Positions 25,390 to 33,679 of a DNA stretch of 64,000 nucleotides are shown here, piece after piece (the first letter of the stretch is position 1; every line of letters starts with the position of its first letter). The DNA is from Arcobacter vandammei (GTDB lineage: Bacteria > Campylobacterota > Campylobacteria > Campylobacterales > Arcobacteraceae), in assembly GCF_016106035.1 (NCBI RefSeq), contig NZ_JADKPZ010000008.1, positions 1 through 64,000 of the forward strand, in the 5' to 3' direction. The notes beneath the pieces are model-generated. The model was given only the letters and a program-made list of their open reading frames with translations. It did no database searches and was not told the origin of the DNA. A program made the position numbers and the translations under genes.

Positions 25390-25932
25390 TCTTACTTTTC
25401 TTTTTACAAAGAAAAGTAACAAAAGAAAATCGGGACACGAGTTGCTTTTTTAGGGATTTTCTCAATAAATTTCTAAAAACTCAAAACTCACTTCGTTCAA
25501 ACAGTTGAGTTTTTTTTACGAAATTTATCTCAAAAATCTTTATCCTAAAAAAACAAAGTGTCCCTTGCTAAAGCAGTGGTATTGCCTAACGGCAATAAAA
25601 TTTTGACTTTCTTTGGAACTAAGGATTTATCCTTAGTAAAAAATTTATTTGAGAAGATTTACTTTTTAGCTAAGAACAAGTTCTTAGTTCCGAAAATTAC
25701 AACCATATTTTTATAAATTAGCAAAATCAAAATTGTCTTACAGAAAAAAGTTTGCATTTTCAAAATAGTGTTAAGCAAAATTTATATAAAAGCCGTAAAG
25801 AAAACTCAACTGTTTGAAGCAAACTTTAGTTTGCAAGTTTTGAGTTTTTAGGCTTGTTATGAATTTTTTAGCTATTTTGGAACGAGCAAACGAGTTCTTT
25901 TGTTACTTTTCTTTCGGAAAAGAAAAGTAAGA
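25390..25932. repeat. 543-bp gene-free element bounded by palindromic inverted repeats
   Basis: The 37-nt left end (25390-25426) and right end (25896-25932) are inverted copies that match at 34 of 37 positions, differing only in a 3-nt centre. Each end is itself nearly palindromic (TTACTTTTCTTT against AAAGAAAAGTAA). Inside are nested dyads: ACTAAGGAT/ATCCTTAGT at 25618-25637; CTAAGAAC/GTTCTTAG near 25675; outer GGAACTAAG...CTTAGTTCC; a TTGCC-TAAC-GGCAA hairpin; GCAAACTTTAGTTTGC near 25820; GGGACAC...GTGTCCC; and inverted copies of an AACTCAACTGTTTGAA-like segment. No ORF of note is present. This looks like a composite intergenic repeat or MITE-like element; a second TTGCCTAACGG copy lies outside at about 25974. 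The rest of the 25371-26099 gap holds nothing else I can name. Confidence 0.7.
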
Positions 25933-26099
25933 GAAGCTTGAAAAAAAGTAAAAATCTTTTTATGCTATGAAATTGCCTAACGGTAATATTTTTATAAATT
26001 CCCGAATTATTTTCCCACACTCCTTTGATAAAATAGTAAAGCTTGACATTATTCCTTTTTTCTCTTACAATTCTTAATATTAGATAAAAAGGATATAAG

Positions 26100-27206
26100 A
26101 TGATTATACAAAATTCACAAGTAGAACTTTATTCACAATCTCAATCAATATCAAAACACTCATACACTGAAAGTGTGCAAAAACACTATGGAGCAAAAGA
26201 GGACCCTTTTGCAAGAGCAGAGACAAAATCGGAAGCTTTTAGTTTAAATTTTCAATATTCACATAGCCAAAGTACACAATCATCAAGAGCAGTTGTAAAT
26301 TCAGAAGATATGTTAAGTCCAGAAGATAGGATAAAAAAGCTGATTATTGAAAGGCTTTTAGAAAGGCTTACAAATAAAAGTGTATCTTTGTACCCAAAAT
26401 CTACAACAAACCAAAGTAGCAGTTTTGAGTTTAATTTTAAAGAGGTTAAGGCTGAAAGTTCAGCACAAAGATTTGTCTTAAACCCATATATAAATGCAAA
26501 CTCAAACCAAAATCAAACACAGCAAGAGCTAAAAGGGATTATTTTTGAGACAAAAAATGAGTATTATCAAAAAGAGAGTATTGATTTTGGTGCAAAAATA
26601 AAATTTAATACTCCAAACAAAAGCTATGATATGAGTTTGGATATATCATTTTCAAAAGAGTTTTATGAAAAAAGTAGCCTTAGAGTTGTAGTTGGAGAAG
26701 ATATTTTTACAGATCCATTGGTTGTAAATTTTGGTGAGGATGTAAATCCATTTGATAATCTAAGCAGTCTAAAATTTGCTTTTGATTTGGATAACGACGG
26801 AGCAACTGAGATGATACCATATCTAAAAGCAGGTGCTGGATATTTAGTTTTGGATAAAAATGAAAATGGAAAAATAGATAATGGAAATGAACTTTTTGGA
26901 CCAAATAGTGGAAATGGATTTAAAGAACTTGCCCTTTATGATGGCGATAAAAACGGTTTTATAGATGAAGCTGATGAAGTTTTTTCAAAGCTTAAAATTT
27001 GGAGTTTTGATGAGAAGGGAAATAGTTCTTTAATCTCACTTCTTGATGCAAATGTTGGAGCTATATATTTAGGTGATGTTCAAAGTGGATTTAAATATAT
27101 TGATGGAATAAATAGCACTTTGGCAAGTTCACAAAGCAACGGGATTTTTATAAAAGAGGATGGAACTGGGCTTGGAGTTGTGAATTCGATAGATATTTTG
27201 GTTTAA
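26100..27206 (+). CDS. EF-hand/RTX-associated calcium-binding-like protein
   Basis: A 368-residue protein. The N-terminal 130 residues are Ser/Gln-rich and low in complexity. The C-terminal part carries FAFDLDNDG, then two EF-hand-like loops, DKNENGKIDNGNE (starting at about residue 252) followed by LFG, and DGDKNGFIDEADE (about residue 281) followed by a VWS-like KIWSFDEKGN. This D-x-N-x-N-G...ELFG arrangement is the one seen near the C-termini of large RTX/VCBS adhesins and hemolysin-type proteins. There is no signal peptide, and no glycine-rich nonapeptide repeats occur. It could be a stand-alone derivative. It follows the palindromic element and has AAAAGGA upstream. Confidence 0.7.
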   Translation: MIIQNSQVELYSQSQSISKHSYTESVQKHYGAKEDPFARAETKSEAFSLNFQYSHSQSTQSSRAVVNSEDMLSPEDRIKKLIIERLLERLTNKSVSLYPKSTTNQSSSFEFNFKEVKAESSAQRFVLNPYINANSNQNQTQQELKGIIFETKNEYYQKESIDFGAKIKFNTPNKSYDMSLDISFSKEFYEKSSLRVVVGEDIFTDPLVVNFGEDVNPFDNLSSLKFAFDLDNDGATEMIPYLKAGAGYLVLDKNENGKIDNGNELFGPNSGNGFKELALYDGDKNGFIDEADEVFSKLKIWSFDEKGNSSLISLLDANVGAIYLGDVQSGFKYIDGINSTLASSQSNGIFIKEDGTGLGVVNSIDILV

Positions 27207-27262
27207 ATAGGTATAAATATAGATAATAAAAAATATGGAAGGTTTATAACTCATCCAAATTT

Positions 27263-27643
27263 TTAAATCCCAAAAAAACTCTTTACCCATAAAATTTCAT
27301 TGCTATTTAATTCAATTTTTCTTAGCTCTTTTTTATCTTTATCCAAAACAATAAGAATATTACTTTCAAGTCTTAAATACTCTTTACCCCAATCTTTATC
27401 TAATTTATCAGTTATATGAAAAATTTCAGAATTTTTTGGTTTTTCTTTCTCTCTTCCATCTTTATAAACTATTGCTAATCCACCTGTTCTTTTTTCAATT
27501 GTATAAGGTAAATATTCTTGTAAAATAGAGTAAACTCTAGCATTTTTCTCTTCTGGTAAAGAGTCTTTAAAACCAATAAACCCAACAACGAAAAATATGG
27601 CAACAAGTCCTATAAGTACAATATTTTTGGTATATTTTCCCAT
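27263..27643 (-). CDS. Small membrane-anchored protein downstream of the sirohaem gene
   Basis: A 126-residue protein with one N-terminal transmembrane helix (IVLIGLVAIFFVVGFIGF) and a soluble domain of beta-strand character (GGLAIVYKDGREKEKPKN, LRLESNILIVLDKDKKELRKIEL). The start lies one base after the stop of the Met8-type gene, so the two are co-transcribed. I do not recognise the family and no cofactor motif is visible. Confidence 0.75.
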   Translation of the reverse strand: MGKYTKNIVLIGLVAIFFVVGFIGFKDSLPEEKNARVYSILQEYLPYTIEKRTGGLAIVYKDGREKEKPKNSEIFHITDKLDKDWGKEYLRLESNILIVLDKDKKELRKIELNSNEILWVKSFFGI

Positions 27644-27644
27644 A

Positions 27645-28211
27645 CTATTTCTCCCAACTTTTTATATAATCTTTAACCTTTTTATCTAAAAACTGCATTC
27701 TTTCTTTCCCTTTTGGAAGAGTACTTCGCAACTCTTTTAGCTCTTTTAAAAAATCTTCTATTCCACTAGGAATTATATTCTTTAAGTACTCTTTAAAATT
27801 TTTTGCAAATGCGGGAGAACTTCCACTTGTAGAAATTGCTACTGTTAAATCACCTTTTTTTATATATGCAGGAAAGATAAAATCACAATATTTTTGTAAA
27901 TCAACACAATTACAAAGTATATTATAATCTCTTGTTTCAACATATATTTGCTCTTGTAAAGAAAGATCATCAATAGCTGCAATAACTATGTCAAAACTCT
28001 TACAATCACCTTTTTCATAGAATTTATGAAAACATTTTAAAGAGTTCTTTTCTATTAAATCTTTTATTTGTACATTAAATTTTTTAGAAATCAAAGTAAT
28101 ATTTGAAGAGAAATTTAAAAGATGTTCTAGCTTTTCAAGAGCTATATTTCCACCACCAACTATTAAAATTTTTTTATCATCAAATTTTAAAAAAGCTGGA
28201 AAATATACCAT
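27645..28211 (-). CDS. Precorrin-2 dehydrogenase / sirohydrochlorin ferrochelatase
   Basis: The Met8/CysG-N-type enzyme that oxidises precorrin-2 and can insert iron to form sirohaem. The N-terminus YFPAFLKFDDKKILIVGGGNIALEKLEHLL holds the NAD-binding GGGxxA loop, and VAISTSGSSPAFAKNFKEYL is the characteristic C-terminal signature. At 188 residues it lacks the SUMT domain, which is supplied by cobA at 3516-4256. Upstream lies a possible divergent FNR-like site shared with the gene at 28347. Confidence 0.88.
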   Translation of the reverse strand: MVYFPAFLKFDDKKILIVGGGNIALEKLEHLLNFSSNITLISKKFNVQIKDLIEKNSLKCFHKFYEKGDCKSFDIVIAAIDDLSLQEQIYVETRDYNILCNCVDLQKYCDFIFPAYIKKGDLTVAISTSGSSPAFAKNFKEYLKNIIPSGIEDFLKELKELRSTLPKGKERMQFLDKKVKDYIKSWEK

Positions 28212-28247
28212 AAAAAATCCTTATTCATAATATTTTATTTGGATTTT

Positions 28248-28317
28248 ATTCTAATGTATATTAAAAAATCTAATCTTAACTAATATCAATCTTTAACATT
28301 GAATATTCAGTTATAAT
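28248..28317. promoter_or_regulatory. FNR-like site in a divergent promoter region
   Basis: TTAACTAATATCAA (28276-28289) matches the FNR/Crp-family consensus TTGAT-N4-ATCAA in the right half and loosely in the left. For the rightward gene a TATAAT -10 box lies at 28312-28317, placing the site centre at about -41.5 from a predicted start. For the leftward gene a TAGAAT on the minus strand (28253-28248) would also put the centre near -41.5. The spacing in both directions supports a shared activator site, but the left half is degenerate. Confidence 0.45.
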
Positions 28318-28346
28318 CCGAAAAACAAAATACTCAAGAGGGGCAA

Positions 28347-28730
28347 ATGAGACTATTTTTAGAACTTGAAATTGCATATATTTTGATAGCTATATTTTTT
28401 TTAGTAGTTACAGCAATTGTAACAACAAGAGAATTTTCTCCAAAAAATAGCTTTAAAAAAGTATTTCCACTTGTCTTCATATTTTTTTCTATCGCTATTT
28501 TGATTCACTATAAAGTTACAACTTCAAGAATGCTAGAAGTTGAAACACTATTTTTAAAGGGTGAAACTATACTTTGTGAGAATAGAACGAAAAAAGAGTT
28601 TTCTCGTTCTATTATGATAAATGATACATTGGGTTGGGATTTAAAAGACAATGTTTTTTCAAATCAAGAATATTTTAAAAGTTTTCATAGTGCAAGATGT
28701 GTAAAAATGCTTGAGAATATGAAAAATTAG
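28347..28730 (+). CDS. Small two-helix membrane protein, possibly anaerobically controlled
   Basis: A 127-residue protein with two hydrophobic helices at the N-terminus (LEIAYILIAIFFLVVTAIVTT and VFPLVFIFFSIAILIHY), then a soluble part with two Cys (ILCENRTKKE and SARCVKMLEN) that could form a disulfide in the periplasm. GAGGGG lies a few bases before the ATG. The promoter has an FNR-like site at the class II position. The family is not recognised; a role in anaerobic respiration or haem handling is inferred only from its promoter and neighbour. Confidence 0.75.
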   Translation: MRLFLELEIAYILIAIFFLVVTAIVTTREFSPKNSFKKVFPLVFIFFSIAILIHYKVTTSRMLEVETLFLKGETILCENRTKKEFSRSIMINDTLGWDLKDNVFSNQEYFKSFHSARCVKMLENMKN

Positions 28731-28758
28731 AAATAGGCAAATTAAAAATTGCCTATTT
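28731..28758. terminator. Bidirectional terminator
   Basis: AAATAGGCAA (28731-28740) and TTGCCTATTT (28749-28758) form a 10-bp stem with an 8-nt loop between converging genes. T-runs flank it on the plus strand; it overlaps the 3' end of the PsiE-like gene. Confidence 0.75.
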
Positions 28759-29250
28759 TTGTAGATTTTCTTTTAGCCATTTTCTTTTTAGATTATGTAT
28801 AAAAATTATCAAAATAAAAAATGTAGAAGATGTAATTCCTAAAGCTATTAAAAGAGTAGTCTCGCTAGGTATTGTTTCAAGTAAAATCAACTTTCTAATA
28901 ATCACAACAAAGGCAATTTCTAAAAATGTTAAAGAGTAATCAAAGCCATTTTTAATAAAAAGAGTCTTTACAATTGCAATTACAATCAAAGTAAATAATC
29001 CATCAGTTAAAATTATCTTCACAGAGGCAAAATCTAATGCACCTTGAACAATAGTAAATGAAATAAGTTTATGTCCCAAACTAAAAAGACAAACAGCTAA
29101 ATAAGTTATCATTATAACTATGAAAACATATTTAAGCATATTGATAACTCTTAAAAGTATAGTATCTACCTTACTTTCAAGGACTTTATCAATATTATTT
29201 ACACTTATAAAAACCTTTTCTATAAAACTCTTTTTTTCAACTTCTTCCAT
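28753..29250 (-). CDS. PsiE-like membrane protein
   Basis: About 165 residues with four hydrophobic helices (YVFIVIMITYLAVCLFSLG, LTDGLFTLIVIAIVKTLF, LTFLEIAFVVIIRKLILLE, TTLLIALGITSSTFFILIIFI). The helix pattern with conserved ILTDGLFTLIVI and LEIAFVVIIRKLI resembles phosphate-starvation-inducible PsiE family proteins, whose function is unknown. The ATG at 29250 (MEEVEKKSF) has AAGGGA 7 nt upstream and is preferred over a start at 29295. Confidence 0.75.
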   Translation of the reverse strand: MEEVEKKSFIEKVFISVNNIDKVLESKVDTILLRVINMLKYVFIVIMITYLAVCLFSLGHKLISFTIVQGALDFASVKIILTDGLFTLIVIAIVKTLFIKNGFDYSLTFLEIAFVVIIRKLILLETIPSETTLLIALGITSSTFFILIIFIHNLKRKWLKENLQK

Positions 29251-29345
29251 ATATTCCCTTTTGAAAATTGCCAAATTTTTTGCGAATAGTATCAAAACAA
29301 AACATAAAAAAGAGCAAATTATTTAATAATAAAACTATTTATAAA

Positions 29346-29843
29346 TTAGCAATTTAAAAACTGCCCTATTTCCCTATTTTTTAGAATATTTAAGTATTTT
29401 TTTACACTTCCATGCATTGATATATAGATACCATTTTCTATATTATAGTTCAAAAACCCAATAGCACTTGCAAAATTCAAAGTTGCTTCTATTTTATTTA
29501 TAGATATAGGAAGCATTGCTCCTGTAAAAATAACTTTTTTATCTTTTACATTTTTATCAACAAATGCTGCACTTAAATCCATAGTATCAGTTCCATGAAT
29601 TACAATAAATTGACTATTCTTAGATGTATTTATAGTTTTAACTATAAGTTCTCTATCTTGATTATTCATATCTAAACTATCTTTAGAAATAATATTTATA
29701 ATTTCAAAATCAATATTATAACAAAAGCTTAGAATTTCATCTAAAGCTTTATTATCTTTTGAAACTTCTAGTTCTCCATTGATTGGATTATAAATCTTAT
29801 TAAAAGTTCCACCCGTATTTATTACAGTAATTTTAGATTTTGT
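29346..29843 (-). CDS. Short asparaginase-like protein (N-terminal domain only)
   Basis: A 165-residue protein beginning MTKSKITVINTGGTFNKIYN, the asparaginase N-terminal Thr loop, with the second active-site motif VIHGTDTMDLSA and VIFTGAMLPI. Full asparaginases are about 330 residues with a second domain; only the N-terminal domain is present, and no C-terminal half is found in the 50 bases after it. Short single-domain forms occur in this phylum, so it may be a genuine small protein whose activity is uncertain. The start ATG overlaps the end of aspA by 11 nt, linking it to aspartate/asparagine catabolism. Confidence 0.8.
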   Translation of the reverse strand, partial: TKSKITVINTGGTFNKIYNPINGELEVSKDNKALDEILSFCYNIDFEIINIISKDSLDMNNQDRELIVKTINTSKNSQFIVIHGTDTMDLSAAFVDKNVKDKKVIFTGAMLPISINKIEATLNFASAIGFLNYNIENGIYISMHGSVKKYLNILKNREIGQFLNC

Positions 29844-31239
29844 CATAGTTATGAACCATATTTTTTGGCTGAAGTAACTCATCTAGTTCTTCTTTTGTAA
29901 ATAGTTCTTGCTCTAATAAAATATCATAAACTCTTTTTCCAATTCGTAATGCCTCTTTTGCGACTGCTGAACTCTTTTCATATCCTAAAATTGGATTTAA
30001 AGAAGTTACAAGTGTAGCCGAATTTAAAACATTATTCATACAAATCTCTTCATTTGCTGTAATTCCTTTTATACACTTATCAGCCAAACTTTCAAATGCT
30101 CTTCTCATCATATTTATAGATATAAATAGCTTATAAGCAATTATTGGTTCAAATACATTTAATTGTAATTGCCCATGTTCACTTGCTATTGAAATAGTTG
30201 CATCAGCTCCTATAACATCAAAAGCAACTTGGTTTACAACTTCTGGCATAACTGGGTTTACTTTTCCTGGCATTATTGAACTACCTGGTTGCATTGGCGG
30301 AAGATTTATCTCATTTAATCCAGCTCTAGGACCAGAACTAAGAAGCCTTAAATCATTACAAATTTTTGATACTTTTATTGCAATAGATTTTAACATAGCA
30401 GAAATCTGAACAAAAGAACCTGTATCTTGAGTAGCTTCAATCATATCATTTGCTTTATAATAATCAGTTCCAGTAACACATTTTAAATGATAAATTACTC
30501 TTTCTTGGTATTCAGGTTTTGTATTAATTCCTGTCCCAATAGCAGTTGCTCCTAAATTTACCTCTTTTAATAAATTTTGAGCTGTTGTAAGTCTAAAAAT
30601 ATCATCATCTATCATTGTTGCAAATGTTTTAAACTCTTGCCCTAAAGTCATAGGAACAGCATCTTGAAGTTGTGTTCGTCCCATTTTTAAAATATCTTTG
30701 AACTCAAAGGCTTTATTTTTAAAAGCATCTCTTAAAATTTTAAGGCTATCTTGAAGTTTAAATATCAATTCATAAAGTGTTATTTTAATTGCCGTTGGAT
30801 AGGCATCATTTGTAGATTGGCTCATATTAACATCATTATTTGGATGAATTATATTATATGTACCTTTTTTCTCTCCCAAAATCTCCAAAGCTATATTTGC
30901 TATAACTTCATTTGCATTCATATTTGTAGAAGTTCCAGCTCCACCTTGGATTGGATCTACTATAAATTGATCGTGAAATTCACCATCTATAATTCTATCA
31001 CAAGCTTGAACAATAGCATTTTTTTGTTGTTCACTTAAATCACCAAGCTCAAAATTTGTTAATGCACAAGCTTTTTTAACTTTTGCTAAAGATATTATGA
31101 AGTTTGGAAATATCGAAATTCCAATTGTAGTAATATTAAAATTCTCTTTTGCTCTTAAAGTTTGAATACCATAATATTTATCGTTTTCAATCTCTTTTTC
31201 ACCTAAAAAATCTCTTTCAATTCTGTGTAAATTATCCAT
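29833..31239 (-). CDS. aspA: Aspartate ammonia-lyase
   Basis: Converts aspartate to fumarate and ammonia, feeding fumarate respiration and the TCA cycle. The 468-residue protein has the fumarase/aspartase signature GSSIMPGKVNPVMPE, the N-terminal YYGIQTLRAKENF block, and the NDAYPTAIKI and GRTQLQDAVPMTLGQEF regions. Length is normal for the family. A short asparaginase-like gene is translationally coupled downstream, which suggests an asparagine-to-fumarate module. Confidence 0.97.
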   Translation of the reverse strand: MDNLHRIERDFLGEKEIENDKYYGIQTLRAKENFNITTIGISIFPNFIISLAKVKKACALTNFELGDLSEQQKNAIVQACDRIIDGEFHDQFIVDPIQGGAGTSTNMNANEVIANIALEILGEKKGTYNIIHPNNDVNMSQSTNDAYPTAIKITLYELIFKLQDSLKILRDAFKNKAFEFKDILKMGRTQLQDAVPMTLGQEFKTFATMIDDDIFRLTTAQNLLKEVNLGATAIGTGINTKPEYQERVIYHLKCVTGTDYYKANDMIEATQDTGSFVQISAMLKSIAIKVSKICNDLRLLSSGPRAGLNEINLPPMQPGSSIMPGKVNPVMPEVVNQVAFDVIGADATISIASEHGQLQLNVFEPIIAYKLFISINMMRRAFESLADKCIKGITANEEICMNNVLNSATLVTSLNPILGYEKSSAVAKEALRIGKRVYDILLEQELFTKEELDELLQPKNMVHNYDKI

Positions 31240-31300
31240 ATTAATCCTTTTAAATAATTTAAAAGAAGTATAGAATAATACTACACAAAATAGCTTTAAA

Positions 31301-32005
31301 CTAGTTTTGTTCCTCTATTAGCTTATCAACAATTTTTATTAAATAATTTGCAGATATTTTTGCACTATTTTCTAAAAATTCATCAAAATCAAATCCAGCA
31401 TCCATATTTGCACTATCACTTATTGCTCTTAAGATAAAAAATGGAATATTAAGTGCATCACAAACAACTGCAACACTTGCACCTTCCATTTCAAGAGCAT
31501 CAGCTTTGAAAGTTTTTTCTATAAACTCTTTTCTCTCATTTGAGTGAACAAATTGATCTCCAGTTGCAATAATCCCTTCAATAACTTCTAAATTATTCTC
31601 ATTTGCAACAGTTTTTGCAATAGTGTTTAATTCTGCACTACTATTTACAAATACACTTCCACCTGGAACAAAACCATGAGGATGCCCAAATGCTGTAATA
31701 TCAAGGTCGTGTTGGCAAAGTTGATTTGCAATTACTAAATCACCTATATTTAGTTTTGGATTTACTGCACCTGCAACACCTGAAAAAAGAAGTGTATCAC
31801 AAGAGAATTTTTGAATAAGTGTAGAAGCAGTTAAAGTTGCAAAAACTTTTCCAATTTTTGAATGAGCTATTACAATATCAAGACCTTTATAACTTACTTC
31901 ATAATATTTATTATCTGCATACTCAACAATATTATAATCTTTAAAATATGCTAAAAGAGGATTTATCTCCTCTTGCATAGCTCCCATTATTGCTAATTTA
32001 TGCAT
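31301..32005 (-). CDS. mtnN: 5'-methylthioadenosine/S-adenosylhomocysteine nucleosidase
   Basis: Hydrolyses the glycosidic bond of MTA and SAH; in Campylobacterota the same enzyme also acts on aminodeoxyfutalosine in menaquinone synthesis. MHKLAIMGAMQEEINPLLAYF is the family start; LLFSGVAGAVNPKLNIGDLVIA and ALEMEGASVAVVC (catalytic and ribose-binding Glu) and AISDSANMDAGFDFDEFLE with the catalytic Asp follow. It overlaps the end of fabD by 8 nt, so translation is coupled; the same fabD-pfs neighbourhood exists in C. jejuni. Confidence 0.95.
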   Translation of the reverse strand: MHKLAIMGAMQEEINPLLAYFKDYNIVEYADNKYYEVSYKGLDIVIAHSKIGKVFATLTASTLIQKFSCDTLLFSGVAGAVNPKLNIGDLVIANQLCQHDLDITAFGHPHGFVPGGSVFVNSSAELNTIAKTVANENNLEVIEGIIATGDQFVHSNERKEFIEKTFKADALEMEGASVAVVCDALNIPFFILRAISDSANMDAGFDFDEFLENSAKISANYLIKIVDKLIEEQN

Positions 32006-32927
32006 TTAAAGCCTCAATTGTTTCATTTAATGTCTTCATATCACTAACATTTAATGTAGGTTTTGAAGTGATTTTTTTATTTAAACCTTTTAAAACAGCA
32101 CCTTGTCCAAACTCAATAAAATAATCAACTTTATCTTCATAAGCTTTAACTGATTGTTTATATTTAACAGGGCTTATTAGTTGAGAAGCTAATAAATCAA
32201 TAGCTTCATCTTTTGAAGTGTAAGAACTAGCACTAACATTTGCAACAACTGGTAAGAACTCATCTTGTAAGAATTCTATTAAGTAAGGTTTTAAGTTTTC
32301 AACAGCACTTTGTATAAGTTCACAGTGAGAAGCAACACTCATATCTAAAACCAAAGCTCTTTTTGCACCAGCACCTTTAAATACATCAACAAGGCTTTCT
32401 AAATCAGCTTTTAATCCAGCAAGTACTAGTTGTCCATCCATATTATAATTTGCTGGCCAAACTTTAAGACCTTTTTCTCTTTGCTCTTTACAAATATTTT
32501 CAACAGTTGTATCATCAATCCCAACAAGAGCCATCATTCCAGCATTTGCACCTTCACAAGCTTCTGCCATAAAAGTACCTCTTTTATTTACAAGTTCTAT
32601 TGCATCTAAATAATCAATAGCCCCAGCTGATACAAGAGCTGAAAATTCACCTAAAGAGTGTCCCATTACAAATTCTGGTTCAACTTCAAACTTCTCTTTA
32701 AAAACTGCAAGGGCAATACAACTTACAAGTAAAATAGCTGGTTGAGTAAACTCTGTTTTTCCTAAATTTTCATTTTCTTCAAATAAAAGCTTTTGGAAAT
32801 CTATATTTAATCTTTCACTTGCTTTTTTTATCATCTCTTTTGCAATATCACTATTTTCAAAAAAATCTTTTCCCATTCCTATTGTTTGACTACCTTGACC
32901 AGGGAATATAAAAGCTACTTTTTTCAT
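31998..32927 (-). CDS. fabD: Malonyl-CoA:ACP transacylase
   Basis: Loads malonate onto acyl carrier protein for fatty acid synthesis. The N-terminal FIFPGQGSQTIGMGKDF and the active-site GHSLGEFSALVSAGAI (nucleophilic Ser) are diagnostic; the catalytic His lies in MSVASHCELIQSA. Length 309 residues is typical. It has TAAGAGAGG upstream of the ATG and is followed by mtnN with overlap. A hairpin separates it from slyD. Confidence 0.96.
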   Translation of the reverse strand: MKKVAFIFPGQGSQTIGMGKDFFENSDIAKEMIKKASERLNIDFQKLLFEENENLGKTEFTQPAILLVSCIALAVFKEKFEVEPEFVMGHSLGEFSALVSAGAIDYLDAIELVNKRGTFMAEACEGANAGMMALVGIDDTTVENICKEQREKGLKVWPANYNMDGQLVLAGLKADLESLVDVFKGAGAKRALVLDMSVASHCELIQSAVENLKPYLIEFLQDEFLPVVANVSASSYTSKDEAIDLLASQLISPVKYKQSVKAYEDKVDYFIEFGQGAVLKGLNKKITSKPTLNVSDMKTLNETIEALNA

Positions 32928-32952
32928 ATTTATCCTCTCTTATTAAAATTAA

Positions 32953-32984
32953 ATTGCCCAAATGTATCACTACACTCGGGCAAT
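32953..32984. terminator. Hairpin between slyD and fabD
   Basis: ATTGCCC (32953-32959) pairs with GGGCAAT (32978-32984) followed by ATTTAT. It lies after the slyD stop on the minus strand and probably ends the pal-cpoB-slyD transcript. Confidence 0.55.
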
Positions 32985-33015
32985 ATTTATAGTTCTTAAA
33001 ATTTAGTAAAACTAA

Positions 33016-33657
33016 TTAGTGGCAACCACATCCACCGTGTCCACCACCAGTTCCACATCCACCACCGTGGCTATGTCCATGGTCATGGTCATCTTCCTCG
33101 TGTCCGCTTGCACATCCGCAACCTCCACCAGTTCCACATCCACCACCATGAGAGTGACTATGTCCGCCACCTCCACAACATCCACCACCCATAGCAGCAA
33201 ATCCACCAACAACACCAGTTTGAACTTCTTCATCTGTTGCATCTCTTAAACTTAAAATTGCAACTGTAAACATTAAAGTTCTTCCAGCCATTGGGTGATT
33301 GTAATCAATAGTTACTTCATCATCTGTAAAAGATTTTACAACTACTTGAATAGTTTCTCCTTGCTCACCTGAACCAAATAAACTCATACCTTCAACTAAT
33401 TCAATTCCAGCAAATTGCTCTTTTGGTAAAGTTTGAACAGCTTCGTCATTATACTCACCATAACCATCTTTTGGTTCAACTAAAACATCTGCTTCTTCAT
33501 TTGCAGACATTTTTACAAGTTTATCTTCTAAACCTTGAATAATTTGCCCTTTTCCAGAAACAAACTCTAAAGGAGCTTGTCCTACATTTGTATCTAACTG
33601 CTCACCAGTTTTTGCATCTTTTAATGTATATTCAATTCCAATTACTTTGTTTGACAT
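33016..33657 (-). CDS. slyD: FKBP-type peptidyl-prolyl isomerase SlyD with metal-binding tail
   Basis: A cytosolic prolyl isomerase and chaperone with a metallochaperone tail. The FKBP domain (residues 1-150) has the SlyD-type split with the insert-in-flap domain: YTLKDAKTGEQLDTN, QIIQGLEDKLVKM, GYGEYNDEAVQTLPKEQF, and NHPMAGRTLMF. The last about 60 residues are almost pure Gly, His and Cys (HSHSHGGGCGTGGGCGC and similar blocks), consistent with nickel, zinc or copper binding and with hydrogenase or urease maturation. It follows cpoB by 22 bases. Confidence 0.95.
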   Translation of the reverse strand: MSNKVIGIEYTLKDAKTGEQLDTNVGQAPLEFVSGKGQIIQGLEDKLVKMSANEEADVLVEPKDGYGEYNDEAVQTLPKEQFAGIELVEGMSLFGSGEQGETIQVVVKSFTDDEVTIDYNHPMAGRTLMFTVAILSLRDATDEEVQTGVVGGFAAMGGGCCGGGGHSHSHGGGCGTGGGCGCASGHEEDDHDHGHSHGGGCGTGGGHGGCGCH

Positions 33658-33679
33658 TTAAAATTCCTTATTATAAAAT

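Noticed and set aside
25371-26099. Coding gene or tRNA inside the long gap
   Set aside because: No frame of meaningful length with a ribosome binding site and no cloverleaf was found; the palindromic repeats explain the structure.
29296-29345. Possible frameshifted second half of the asparaginase
   Set aside because: Only 50 bases separate it from the next gene, and no asparaginase C-terminal motif is readable in any frame, so the short protein is not a simple frameshift.
33012-33249. Open frames on both strands across the slyD tail
   Set aside because: They arise from the GC-rich repetitive codons of the His/Gly/Cys tail and have no ribosome binding site or recognisable product.
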